Positions 1-8,002 of a stretch of DNA of 34,650 bases are shown piece after piece (position 1 is the stretch's first letter; every line of letters begins with the position of its first letter). This DNA is from Fidelibacterota bacterium (GTDB lineage: Bacteria; Fidelibacterota; Marinisomatia; SCGC-AAA003-L08; D37C17). The stretch is taken from the NCBI GenBank assembly GCA_030748955.1, contig JASMKZ010000012.1, positions 1-34,650 of the forward strand, in the 5' to 3' direction. A program made the translations under genes and the position numbers. Below the pieces are notes generated by a model. The model ran no database searches and was not told the origin of the DNA. It saw only the letters and a program-made list of their open reading frames with translations.

Positions 1-333
1 CCCTACATTACCCTTGTAACTATAAAAATATCAATAACTTTTAAGTCCCACCACCCTACAAATTATTCCAAGTATCAACAGTATTTATTCGATCGAATAA
101 AGGGGTATAAAGAGGGTTTTATTTCTAAAATTGGATATAGAAAAATATCTAAAATTTTCAATTCCGAAGGATTAAAATCACCCACCAATAAAACATTCTA
201 TCCATCCTTGATTCAGAGTATTTATAATAAGGGTAAGATTAGGGAAAAGCGATTAAATTCAGAGGTGAGGGTTGAGAAATCAATGGAGGTGAAACAGATT
301 GGGAATGATAAGGTGAAATATTATTTAAAATGA
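1..333 (+). CDS. C-terminal part of a recombinase-like HTH protein (5' end outside window)
   Basis: Frame 1 is open from the first base to a TGA at 331-333, giving 110 codons without a start, so this is the 3' end of a gene that begins outside the window. The segment around GYRKISKIFNSEGLKS, followed by a threonine/lysine-rich turn and a PSLIQSIYNKGKIREKRLN stretch, resembles the helix-turn-helix region of serine-recombinase-type or phage-associated small proteins (a flexible 'resolve the next helix' pattern). That assignment is from memory of the pattern only. The stop overlaps the possible ATG of the next gene at 330. The piece could equally be a hypothetical DNA-binding protein; no catalytic region is visible. 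Confidence 0.45.
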   Translation, partial: PYITLVTIKISITFKSHHPTNYSKYQQYLFDRIKGYKEGFISKIGYRKISKIFNSEGLKSPTNKTFYPSLIQSIYNKGKIREKRLNSEVRVEKSMEVKQIGNDKVKYYLK

Positions 334-1454
334 ATTTATGGAACATTGTAACTTCTTTTATGAGAATGTATTATAAAATATTATTTATATCTCTTTTGGT
401 ATTTTCTTGTAGTACTAAAGATATATGTATTGAGGGAGATTGTAATAATGGAAAAGGGCACTCTACATATTTTGATGGATCCAAATATGAAGGTGAATTT
501 AAAGAAGGTGAAATAGATGGTGAGGGAACCAGTACCTATCCTAATGGTGAAAAATATGTAGGTGAATGGAAATACAATTTAAGAGATGGTCAGGGAACCT
601 ATACATCTCTTAATGGTGACAAATATGAAGGTGAATGGAAAAATGGTAAAAGAGATGGTGAGGGAACCAGTACCTATCCAAATGGTGACAAATATGAAGG
701 TGAATTTAATAATAATTTAAAACATGGTGAGGGGACCTATACATTTCATGATGGTAACAAATATGAAGGTGAATTTAAAGAAGATAAAAGAGATGGTGAG
801 GGGACCTATACATCTCAAAATGGTGACAAATATGTAGGTGAATGGAAATACAATTTAAGAGATGGTGAAGGAACCTATACATCTGAAAATGGTGACAAAT
901 ATGTAGGTGAATGGAAAGAAGGCGAAATAGATGGTGAGGGAACCTATACATTTCATAATGGTCAGAAATATGTAGGTGAATGGAAAAATGGTAAAAAAGA
1001 TGGTGAGGGAACCTATACCTACCCTAGTGGTGAGAAATATGTAGGTGAATGGAAAGAAGGTGAAATAGATGGTGAGGGAACCTATACATCTCAAAATGGT
1101 GACAATTATGTAGGTGAATGGAAAAATGGTAAACAAGATGGCCGAGGAACCACTACCTATTCTTATGGCAAGAAATATGAAGGTGAATATTTACGTGGTA
1201 AAAGACATGGGAAATGGATGAATTATTCTTCTTCTGGCGAAGTAAAGTCATATTATCTGTATAAAAATGGTGAACATTCAGGTGAAATTACATGTACATG
1301 TTATCCTAATGGACAAATAGAATCAGAAGGTAAAACAGAATGGGATGATAACGAAAAGAAACATGTTAAAATTGGAAAGTGGACTTATTATAAGGAAGAT
1401 GGTAGTATAGATAGAATTGAAGAATATGTTAATGGGGAATTAATAGAAAAATGA
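330..1454 (+). CDS. MORN-repeat lipoprotein (11 MORN repeats)
   Basis: The N-terminus has a hydrophobic signal ending in LVFSC, a plausible lipobox with Cys27, so the protein is probably an exported lipoprotein. The most natural signal peptide would begin at the in-frame ATG at 360 or 366; 330 is the longest start. After the signal comes a short C-x4-C segment (CIEGDC), then eleven exact 23-residue MORN units of the form KYxGEW/F...DGEGTYT..NG. The C-terminal ~90 residues hold looser variant repeats (GKWMNY, GKWTYY) like those in MORN_2-type proteins. MORN repeats form elongated beta-hairpin surfaces and often act in lipid or protein binding; no enzymatic domain is seen. The role here is unknown. 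A second MORN protein with a matching C-x4-C motif follows. Confidence 0.85.
   Translation: MNLWNIVTSFMRMYYKILFISLLVFSCSTKDICIEGDCNNGKGHSTYFDGSKYEGEFKEGEIDGEGTSTYPNGEKYVGEWKYNLRDGQGTYTSLNGDKYEGEWKNGKRDGEGTSTYPNGDKYEGEFNNNLKHGEGTYTFHDGNKYEGEFKEDKRDGEGTYTSQNGDKYVGEWKYNLRDGEGTYTSENGDKYVGEWKEGEIDGEGTYTFHNGQKYVGEWKNGKKDGEGTYTYPSGEKYVGEWKEGEIDGEGTYTSQNGDNYVGEWKNGKQDGRGTTTYSYGKKYEGEYLRGKRHGKWMNYSSSGEVKSYYLYKNGEHSGEITCTCYPNGQIESEGKTEWDDNEKKHVKIGKWTYYKEDGSIDRIEEYVNGELIEK
483..1241 (+). repeat. Tandem 69-bp coding repeat (11 units) encoding MORN motifs
   Basis: Eleven consecutive 69-bp units begin at 483 and recur at exact 69-bp steps to the unit starting at 1173. Each encodes one 23-residue MORN repeat. 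Many units are nearly identical at the DNA level, for example the shared core GGTGAGGGAACCTATACAT. Such an array can gain or lose units by slippage or recombination without changing frame. Confidence 0.9.
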
Positions 1455-1625
1455 AATTAAGTACTAAAATAGAGAAAAGTGTAACGGAATCCATACAAAT
1501 ATATTAATTGGTTACTATAGAGTAGACAGGAACAACCACAAAATCAGGAAGGTAGACGAACTAGTCTCCCTTTTTAATTTATATCCAATTGTCCGTTTAT
1601 CCCCTATAATTTCGTAAATTACATC

Positions 1626-2471
1626 ATGAATATCTCCAATAATTATTCATACTTCTACTGTGCTCAGCAAAGGTTTTTTATTCTTCGATTTTGCTTGGTA
1701 ATTGCTGTTCAATTTTGTTTTCTTTCTGCCCAAAAATGTACTGCCGGTGACTGTGTTGAAGGCTATGGAAATTACATCTACGAAGATGGCTCAAAATATA
1801 TGGGTATGTTTAAAGAAAGTAAAAAATCTGGTGATGGTATTTTCATATTGTCTGATGGTGGAAAATATAGTGGAAACTTTGAAGAGGATAAAATGAACGG
1901 TGAAGGAACGTTTACCTTTTCAAATGGATCTGTGTATTCTGGAGATTTTATAAATGGTGTTAGTCATGGAGAAGGTGTATTTACCTTCCCTGATGGTGCC
2001 ATTTATGAGGGTGAATTTGAAAATGGTTATCAAAATGGTCAAGGGAAATTAATATTGACTAATGGCATTCAATTTTCCGGCTCATTTATTAGTGGAGTAC
2101 TTAACGGCACAGGCACTTGGCAGGGAGAAAATGATGAAAATTATATAGGCAATTTTCAGGATGGAAGTTTCCATGGTCAAGGCACATATTTATTTCCAAA
2201 TGGGTCAAAATATGTTGGGGAATTTCGCCATGGTAAAAAAGATGGATATGGAACTTTTACGTTTAATAATTCATCTGATGATGAAAATTATGTTGGGGAA
2301 TTTAAGAATGATATGTTTAACGGATACGGCACCTATAATTTCCCAAACGGGTCAGTTTATTCTGGTGAGTTTAAAGATGGTCTTTTTCATGGAGATGGGG
2401 TTTATATTCTCAGTGATGGAACGGAGTTTGAAGGGGTTTTCGAGTATGGAGTATTTAGTCATTCACACTAG
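1626..2471 (+). CDS. Secreted MORN-repeat protein (10 MORN repeats)
   Basis: The 281-residue product starts with a long n-region and a hydrophobic stretch around residues 19-34 (FILRFCLVIAVQFCFLSA), consistent with a signal peptide cut after LSA. A C-x4-C motif (CTAGDC) then leads directly into ten MORN-type units (KYMGMF, KYSGNF, VYSGDF, IYEGEF, QFSGSF, NYIGNF, KYVGEF, NYVGEF, VYSGEF, EFEGVF). The units are much more diverged from each other than those of the upstream MORN protein, and one has a short insertion (NNSSDDE). The shared signal plus C-x4-C plus MORN layout suggests that the two genes are paralogues. No catalytic domain is visible. No good Shine-Dalgarno site precedes the ATG. The function is unknown, probably in the envelope or periplasm. 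Confidence 0.85.
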   Translation: MNISNNYSYFYCAQQRFFILRFCLVIAVQFCFLSAQKCTAGDCVEGYGNYIYEDGSKYMGMFKESKKSGDGIFILSDGGKYSGNFEEDKMNGEGTFTFSNGSVYSGDFINGVSHGEGVFTFPDGAIYEGEFENGYQNGQGKLILTNGIQFSGSFISGVLNGTGTWQGENDENYIGNFQDGSFHGQGTYLFPNGSKYVGEFRHGKKDGYGTFTFNNSSDDENYVGEFKNDMFNGYGTYNFPNGSVYSGEFKDGLFHGDGVYILSDGTEFEGVFEYGVFSHSH

Positions 2472-2540
2472 ATAATCGAAAAATATTCGTAATCCTATTC
2501 TTTAATAAGTCATCCCTGACAATCCTCCTATATTTATACC

Positions 2541-3209
2541 TTGAAAAGTGAGTCACTATTAGATTGTTCTGAAAAAATATCCCATGATGTACAGGCGGTA
2601 TTTTCTCTGAATCCATCTAAATATTCTCGCAGCGAAATAGCAAATAAATTAGAAAATAATACTGATAACCTTGCTATTCCAGAGCAGGTTCACTCAACTG
2701 TGGTTGAGTTTGCAAAGCTTCCGGGGATCTACCCTAATGTCGATGGATTGGTGACCACTAACTCGAATATCCTGCTCACGCTGAAAGTAGCAGATTGTGT
2801 ACCGGTTTTTTTATATGAACCCCTAAAAAGAATAATAGGGCTGGTACATTCCGGATGGAGAGGGACGGTGGAGAATATTGTATCAAATGCCATTAAATTA
2901 ATGCAGAAAAATGGAGCAGAGTCTAAGGACATTAGGTGTTTTCTAGGCCCCGCCATTGGTAAATGTTGTTATGAAGTAGACCGGGAAGTATCTAAATATA
3001 TGAATGATGAAGCAAAGGAAAAAATGGGTCACGATAAGTGGAAGGTTGATTTGCATGGTCAAATTAGATATCAATTAACAGAATTAGGAGTTCCAACTAA
3101 TAGTATTAGAGCATCAAATATTTGCACATATGAATCACTTGAATGTCACAGCTATCGGAGAGATGGAGAAAATGCCGGCAGAATGTATGCATTTTTAAGT
3201 TTGAAATAA
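2541..3209 (+). CDS. pgeF: Peptidoglycan editing factor PgeF (YfiH/laccase-domain family)
   Basis: The family is multicopper polyphenol oxidoreductase/YfiH. E. coli PgeF (YfiH) removes wrongly incorporated L-Ser from cell wall precursors, and human LACC1 belongs to the same fold. The metal-site residues are in place: His51 in EQVHS, Cys86 in VADCVPV and His103 in VHSGWRGT. The family signature GPAIGKCCYEV and the C-terminal YRRDGENAGRM follow. At 222 residues it is slightly short at the N-terminus. An in-frame TGA at 2517 leaves TTG 2541 as the only reasonable start. It overlaps uppP by one base (TAATG), so the two are likely co-translated and both act in peptidoglycan precursor metabolism. 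Confidence 0.93.
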   Translation: MKSESLLDCSEKISHDVQAVFSLNPSKYSRSEIANKLENNTDNLAIPEQVHSTVVEFAKLPGIYPNVDGLVTTNSNILLTLKVADCVPVFLYEPLKRIIGLVHSGWRGTVENIVSNAIKLMQKNGAESKDIRCFLGPAIGKCCYEVDREVSKYMNDEAKEKMGHDKWKVDLHGQIRYQLTELGVPTNSIRASNICTYESLECHSYRRDGENAGRMYAFLSLK

Positions 3210-3973
3210 TGGGCTGGATTCAAGCGTTCATTTTAGGTATAGTTCAAGGACTCACCGAATTTCTACCAGTAAGTAGCTCGGGTCATCTTGTATTGGCTCA
3301 ACATATTCTAGGTGTAAATGAAGCAGGGGTTCTTTTAGAAGTAATATTGCACATGGGTACATTAGCAGCTATTCTTTTATATTTTTACAATGATCTGAAA
3401 CAGTTGGCAGTGGATTTCTTTAATGGAGCACAGTATGCGCGAAATTATATTATATATTTAGCTATTGCTACAATACCAGCTGTTTGTGCAGGGTTGATTC
3501 TCAGAGATATAATTGAGTTAACCTTCACTTTATCGATTGTGAAATGGATGTTCATGATAACGGGAATCATAGTAGGTTCAACGTATTTTTCCAAAAATAG
3601 ACCTCAAAGGGAGATGGTATTAATTATTGCATTTTGTATTGGGATTGCACAATCTTTTGCCCTGCTGCCAGGAATTTCCCGTTCAGGTATTACAATATCT
3701 CTTGCCCTCATTATTGGTATTCAACATAAAGAAGCGGCAAAATTTGCTTTCTTTATGGCAATCCCTGTTCTCTTTGGTGCCGGGTTACTACAGGTGATTT
3801 CAATTGAACATCAAGTTAATATTCTAACGGGTCCATTAATGGTAGGATTTATTTCATCTGCTATAACAGGATATTTAGTAATAAGTTGGTTATTGGATGT
3901 AATTTCAAGGGGTAAATTCTATGGGTTTTCCCTATACTGTTTTGCGGTTTCCTTGTTAGCTTTTATACTATAA
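3209..3973 (+). CDS. uppP: Undecaprenyl-diphosphatase UppP (BacA)
   Basis: This integral membrane enzyme dephosphorylates undecaprenyl diphosphate to recycle the lipid carrier for peptidoglycan and surface glycans; overexpression of family members gives bacitracin resistance. With the start at ATG 3209 (MGWIQAF) the protein has 254 residues, close to the family norm of ~265. Two catalytic signatures are visible: GLTEFLPVSSSGHL (residues 14-27, with Glu17) and PGISRSG (residues 154-160, with the key Arg). About seven or eight hydrophobic membrane segments are present. The frame stays open upstream to 3143, but that would add a polar tail inside pgeF and is rejected. The carrier recycling fits the nearby glycan and cell wall genes. 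Confidence 0.96.
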   Translation: MGWIQAFILGIVQGLTEFLPVSSSGHLVLAQHILGVNEAGVLLEVILHMGTLAAILLYFYNDLKQLAVDFFNGAQYARNYIIYLAIATIPAVCAGLILRDIIELTFTLSIVKWMFMITGIIVGSTYFSKNRPQREMVLIIAFCIGIAQSFALLPGISRSGITISLALIIGIQHKEAAKFAFFMAIPVLFGAGLLQVISIEHQVNILTGPLMVGFISSAITGYLVISWLLDVISRGKFYGFSLYCFAVSLLAFIL

Positions 3974-3988
3974 AAATTATTAATAATT

Positions 3989-4975
3989 ATGAAAAATAAT
4001 GCATCTATCGGTCAAATAATCCGTAGAATACGGACACGGGAGATTGCCCCTGTTTATGCACTGTATGGCGGAGATTCATTTCTTGAAGATTATTTTATTC
4101 AAGAGCTGTCAAAGTCCTTATTGGCAAATAATGGGACGAAGACCCATTATTCTTTAGATCAGGATTCTGATGAAAAGTTATTCGGGGAACTTTCAGCAAT
4201 TTCAATGTTTGAAGAAAAACGTATCATTGTTGTCAGGGAGATTAAGAAACTGATTAGTAAAAAGGGCAGGCAGGAGTTGATTCAGTATATCCAAACCCCA
4301 AACCCCCATATTGTATTATTGATTATTTCAGCAGAATTTGATTTGCGAAATAGTTTTTTAAAAAATATTGCAGAAAACTCAGAATTATTGGATGTGAGAA
4401 CTCCCTTTGAAAATAAAATGAAGGAATGGGTGAAGTTTATGATAAACAGTAGAGGGATCAAAATTACTGAGGGTGCTATAGATCATTATATCCGGAGTTA
4501 TGGAGATTCCACTGCTCATGTTATCAATGAAATAGAGAAAGCATTCCTCCTATTGGGAGATATAGAAATCAATGAAAATAATATTGAAAAATTAGATGGT
4601 TTTGACCGCGTATTTCAAATATGGCATTTACAGGATAGCTTGGGAAAGAAAGAATTACATACATCATTAGAAATCGCAGCCTCCTTAACTGAAAATGGAA
4701 CAAAATTTCCCCAGATATTAGTAAATTTAGTTTATTTATATCAGCAATTACTTTGGAAAAAAATGGGACGGTACAAACCCAACGGTTATACAGGAATTAA
4801 TAAAATTATTACTTCAAATTTATCTCTTTATCATAAGGGATACTCTTATGGAGAATTGGTCCAGGTAATTCAAGAGTTGCGAAAATTGGATGTATTAAGC
4901 AAATCAACCCCAATAAATGATGTTTCTCTTATTCAACCCTTAATTGTTAAAATATGTAAAAATCAATATGTCTAA
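3989..4975 (+). CDS. holA: DNA polymerase III delta subunit
   Basis: HolA is the 'wrench' of the clamp loader, which opens the beta sliding clamp during DNA replication. The 328-residue length is typical. The N-terminus has the family pattern IAPVYALYGGDSFLEDYF, a degenerate AAA+ P-loop region, followed by LDVRTPFENKMKEWVKFMI in the middle and the conserved FDRVFQIWHLQDSLG segment that begins the C-terminal collar domain. The order relative to DnaE or HolB cannot be judged here. It starts 15 nt after uppP without a clear Shine-Dalgarno and overlaps the following sigma factor gene by 8 nt. Confidence 0.9.
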   Translation: MKNNASIGQIIRRIRTREIAPVYALYGGDSFLEDYFIQELSKSLLANNGTKTHYSLDQDSDEKLFGELSAISMFEEKRIIVVREIKKLISKKGRQELIQYIQTPNPHIVLLIISAEFDLRNSFLKNIAENSELLDVRTPFENKMKEWVKFMINSRGIKITEGAIDHYIRSYGDSTAHVINEIEKAFLLLGDIEINENNIEKLDGFDRVFQIWHLQDSLGKKELHTSLEIAASLTENGTKFPQILVNLVYLYQQLLWKKMGRYKPNGYTGINKIITSNLSLYHKGYSYGELVQVIQELRKLDVLSKSTPINDVSLIQPLIVKICKNQYV

Positions 4976-5549
4976 TTTTGAATTAACAGATGAGGAACTA
5001 ATCAAAAAGTTCCAAAATGGAGATGTTGGAGCATATAACCAGATTGTTTATCGCTATAAAGACAGATTATTAAATTTTATTTATCGTTTTTTAAATGATA
5101 TTGATCGAGCAGAGGATTTGGTGCAAGATACCCTAATAAAACTATACACACATAAAGATTCATATAGGGAAATTGCAAAATTCTCCACATGGCTATATAC
5201 TATTGCTGCTAACCTTGCTCGCACAGAATTACGAAAAATAAAGCGTAGAAAAACTTTTTCGGTTTCAGAATTGAGTCGGGATGATAGAGAATTTATAATT
5301 TCCAGTCCTGATATTGAACCAGATGATAAAAATTTAGCACAAATATTTGAAAAAAACGTCCAAAGAGCATTAGTGGAACTTCCTGATGATTTTAAGACAA
5401 TTATCATACTTCGAGATATTCAGGAACTTTCTTATGATGAAATTAGTAAAATAGTGGAAGTTCCTCTTGGAACGGTTAAATCACGTATTAATAGAGGAAG
5501 AGTAAAATTGCAGGAATTATTAAAAAAGAAAGAGGAGAGACCATACTGA
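4968..5549 (+). CDS. ECF-type RNA polymerase sigma factor (RpoE-like)
   Basis: The 193-residue protein has sigma region 2 (residues ~22-95, with the YRYKDRLLNFIYRFLNDIDR and AEDLVQDTLIKLY segments and FSTWLYTIAANLAR) and region 4 (residues ~130-185, with LVELPDDFKTIIILRDIQEL and the helix-turn-helix SYDEISKIVEVPLGTVKSRI). Regions 1.1 and 3 are absent, as usual for group IV (ECF) factors. ATG 4968 (MSNFELTDEE) is preferred over an upstream in-frame start at 4944, because the family starts here. It overlaps holA by 8 nt. The next gene abuts directly and encodes a zinc-finger anti-sigma factor, so this is a sigma/anti-sigma pair answering some envelope or redox signal; the regulon is not visible here. 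Confidence 0.95.
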   Translation: MSNFELTDEELIKKFQNGDVGAYNQIVYRYKDRLLNFIYRFLNDIDRAEDLVQDTLIKLYTHKDSYREIAKFSTWLYTIAANLARTELRKIKRRKTFSVSELSRDDREFIISSPDIEPDDKNLAQIFEKNVQRALVELPDDFKTIIILRDIQELSYDEISKIVEVPLGTVKSRINRGRVKLQELLKKKEERPY

Positions 5550-6089
5550 ATGAATTGTTACGATTTTGAGCTGAATATATCAGCATACATAGAGGGAGAA
5601 TTAAAACAGGCAGTTCGAGAGAATTTCATCAATCATAAAGAAACCTGTGATAATTGTTTTGAAAAATTAAGTGATATTTCCAAATTAATGGAAAATATGC
5701 TAAATATTTCAAATGTGAAAACATCAAGTCAATTTGACCAAGTACTTCGGGAAAGGATCCTTGAAATTGATAATAAGGGACCATCGGTTTGGCAACGGCT
5801 CTTGCTATTTAAGCCACTTGGTTTTGAACCGATTCCAGCATTGGGATTTGCCATGGCTTTTGTAATGGTAATTGGTGCTTCTTTTTTATTATTAAATCAA
5901 GATGGTTTGCCCAATGTTGACTTTGAAAAGCTATCCACTCAATCCCAGCAGAAAACTACGAATCAGTTTAAACCATCAGTTATTACCCCAACCAAAAATT
6001 TGCCATCTATGGCAGATTCAGACACATCGGGAAAATCTAATCCAAAACATTTAGAGAATCGAATTCAATTAGTTGGTGGCAATAAATAG
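5550..6089 (+). CDS. Membrane-anchored zinc-finger anti-sigma factor
   Basis: The N-terminal domain carries the ZAS (zinc-binding anti-sigma) pattern: Cys3 near the start, then His29-x3-Cys33-x2-Cys36 (HKETCDNC). One transmembrane helix lies at about residues 95-116 (IPALGFAMAFVMVIGASFLL). The remaining ~60 residues are Gln/Thr/Ser/Pro-rich and would be on the outer face of the inner membrane. The protein should bind and silence the ECF sigma factor encoded immediately upstream. The ATG follows the sigma stop codon without a gap and has an AGAGGAG ribosome site at about 5531-5537, inside the sigma gene, consistent with coupled stoichiometric synthesis. Release of the sigma factor could be by redox loss of zinc or by proteolysis; the sequence does not decide. 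Confidence 0.88.
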   Translation: MNCYDFELNISAYIEGELKQAVRENFINHKETCDNCFEKLSDISKLMENMLNISNVKTSSQFDQVLRERILEIDNKGPSVWQRLLLFKPLGFEPIPALGFAMAFVMVIGASFLLLNQDGLPNVDFEKLSTQSQQKTTNQFKPSVITPTKNLPSMADSDTSGKSNPKHLENRIQLVGGNK

Positions 6090-6183
6090 TAATAATCCTC
6101 GGATTTATCGTTATAAACCCAGTAGTTTTACAACTGTATTATTAGTGCAAATAGTTTAATTTTATGAAAAAGGAAAACTCATA

Positions 6184-6375
6184 ATGGCAAAGAAACAATC
6201 CTTTGGCGAAAAAGTTGGAGATGCAAAAAAAACTTCAAAAAATCATATCATGTTAATAAGATCCGGTCGATCAAACAAAACAGGTGCATTACGGTTTAAT
6301 GGAGAAATGGTCCATGTTCCAGAAGGAAAAAATGCTGATGGCCTTGTAAAGGAATTGCTCGCTAACAAAGCGTAA
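6184..6375 (+). CDS. Small basic hypothetical protein (63 aa)
   Basis: I do not recognise this protein. It has 63 residues, starts MAKKQSFGEKVGDAKK, is lysine-rich at the N-terminus, and then has a segment that looks like short beta strands (HIMLIRSGRSN, TGALRFNGEMVHVPEG) ending in a helix (ADGLVKELLANKA). There is no signal peptide or membrane segment, so it is likely cytosolic. It has a good Shine-Dalgarno (AAAAGGA, about 6167-6173), better than most neighbours, and is closed by a strong terminator, so it may be a well-expressed separate unit. The size and charge resemble small ribosome-associated or nucleic-acid-binding proteins, but that is only an impression. Confidence 0.75.
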   Translation: MAKKQSFGEKVGDAKKTSKNHIMLIRSGRSNKTGALRFNGEMVHVPEGKNADGLVKELLANKA

Positions 6376-6394
6376 GTTAATTATATTATTAATG

Positions 6395-6424
6395 AAATAG
6401 GAGGGTAATTCCCTCCTATTTTTG
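6395..6424 (+). terminator. Rho-independent terminator after the 63-aa protein gene
   Basis: A perfect 11-bp stem (6395-6405 AAATAGGAGGG pairing with 6411-6421 CCCTCCTATTT) encloses the 5-nt loop TAATT and runs into a short T stretch. It lies 20 nt past the stop codon at 6375 and separates this gene from the glycan operon. Confidence 0.85.
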
Positions 6425-6448
6425 TATTTAGACGTATCTTATGGGATT

Positions 6449-8002
6449 ATGTTTATAATATTTAGAAAAGTACTATCAGTAGTTCTTTTTATGGTTCTCA
6501 TTTTTGGGAATACTTCCAATAAAGGTGAGTCATATGAATATTTTATGAAAGCCGAATATGAGCTTCTCAAAAATGATTTTAAAATGGCAGAAAAATATTA
6601 TAAAAAGGCGCTTTCTCTTTCTCCCGATTCTCCCACAATTCTACATTCATTAGTTGATTTAAAAATCTATCAGGGAAAATATTCCGATGCGATCAACTAT
6701 TTAGAAAGAAACTTAATATTAGATCCAGATAATAAAGATATTGGACTAAATCTTTATGATATATACTCTCAGGAAGGAAATAATAAAAAAGCTGAACTAT
6801 TAATAGATTCTCTCCTAAAAATATATCCAGATGATCTAGATATTTTATATGCTAAGGCAAGCACCCAGTTTTCAAAACAGGAATGGAAAGAATTATTAAA
6901 AACATATGGAAATATTTACGAAGTTGATACGAATCAAAATGAAATTCTATTAAAAATTTATGAAATTGGAGTAGCTACGGCAAATATAGAGTTAGTTTGG
7001 GAAATATTAATAGAATTAAAATCTAGATATCAAGACCCAATTATTCATGAATTATTAATTGAAATTGCCGATAGTAATGGTGAATATTTAACGGCGATTT
7101 CATTACTAATTGAGATGCGGGATAATACTGGTAGTACAGATGAACAATTAATTAAATTAAGTCAGTTATATTTGAGAGTTGAAAAATTTAATGATGTTGT
7201 AGATAATTTATTTCCTATCTATAATGCGGGGAATCATTCCTTAGATGTGCTGAGAATGCTTTTAATCGCTTTCTCCTCTCTAGACCAGACAGAAAATGAA
7301 GTTATTATTAGTGAGATATTAATAAAAGAGTATCCAGAGTTGCCTGTAGGATTTGAAGCCCTCTCCTTTGCTTATATACAGGCTGGGGATAACAATAAAG
7401 CAGTTGAGGTTTTACTTCAGGCACTTATAAATTTCCCAAATGAAGTTTCATTTCCCTTTTCATTGGCAACTATTTTTAATAACTCAAGGGAATTTTTGAA
7501 AGCTGAAAATTATTATCATACTGCCCTTTCTATTCAGCCAGATTTAATCGCAGCAAAACATGCCCTTGCGATAATGTATGAGGATATGAATGATACCAAT
7601 CGATCGGATTCCCTCTTTCTCCACATAATTAATCAGAATGAAAATGATGCTGGTGGAAGAAATGATTATGCTTACATTTTATCAGAACGAAAGGAATCTT
7701 CTAAGGACGATTTTAATTATGCACTTCAATTAGCAAAGAGTGCTATTGCAATAGATCCTGAAAATGCGGCTTTTTTGGATACAATTGGTTGGATATACTA
7801 TAAATTGGAAACCTATCAAAAAGCCGAAGAATTCCTCGAAAAAAGTCTAAGCATCAATGATGATAACCCTGTAATTTTAGAACATCTCGGTGATATTTAT
7901 ATAAAATTGAATAAGACCACTGAAGCTATTAACACTTATGAAAAAATACTTGAAATAGATTCTGATAATCAGATAATAAGAAATAAAATAAAATATATAT
8001 GA
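6449..8002 (+). CDS. Exported TPR-repeat protein
   Basis: ATG 6449 gives a 517-residue protein beginning with a short basic-hydrophobic signal (MFIIFRKVLSVVLFMVLIFG), so it is probably exported or membrane-anchored; an upstream in-frame TTG at 6422 falls in the terminator and is rejected. The rest is a string of tetratricopeptide repeats (~34 residues each), for example AEKYYKKALSLSPDSP, AINYLERNLILDPDN and AEEFLEKSLSINDDNP. The C-terminal set (NDYAYILSE, then AFLDTIGWIYYKLETYQKAEE, then VILEHLGDIYIKL) is the form common in envelope TPR proteins. TPRs serve as protein-binding scaffolds. It overlaps the next glycosyltransferase by 4 nt, which suggests a role in surface polysaccharide assembly or export. 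Confidence 0.88.
   Translation: MFIIFRKVLSVVLFMVLIFGNTSNKGESYEYFMKAEYELLKNDFKMAEKYYKKALSLSPDSPTILHSLVDLKIYQGKYSDAINYLERNLILDPDNKDIGLNLYDIYSQEGNNKKAELLIDSLLKIYPDDLDILYAKASTQFSKQEWKELLKTYGNIYEVDTNQNEILLKIYEIGVATANIELVWEILIELKSRYQDPIIHELLIEIADSNGEYLTAISLLIEMRDNTGSTDEQLIKLSQLYLRVEKFNDVVDNLFPIYNAGNHSLDVLRMLLIAFSSLDQTENEVIISEILIKEYPELPVGFEALSFAYIQAGDNNKAVEVLLQALINFPNEVSFPFSLATIFNNSREFLKAENYYHTALSIQPDLIAAKHALAIMYEDMNDTNRSDSLFLHIINQNENDAGGRNDYAYILSERKESSKDDFNYALQLAKSAIAIDPENAAFLDTIGWIYYKLETYQKAEEFLEKSLSINDDNPVILEHLGDIYIKLNKTTEAINTYEKILEIDSDNQIIRNKIKYI

Noticed and set aside
855..1136. A 93-codon open frame on the minus strand with repeating FPFTYIF motifs
   Set aside because: It lies wholly within the 69-bp MORN tandem repeats and its own repetition mirrors them. 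It is an antisense shadow, with no ribosome site or independent support.
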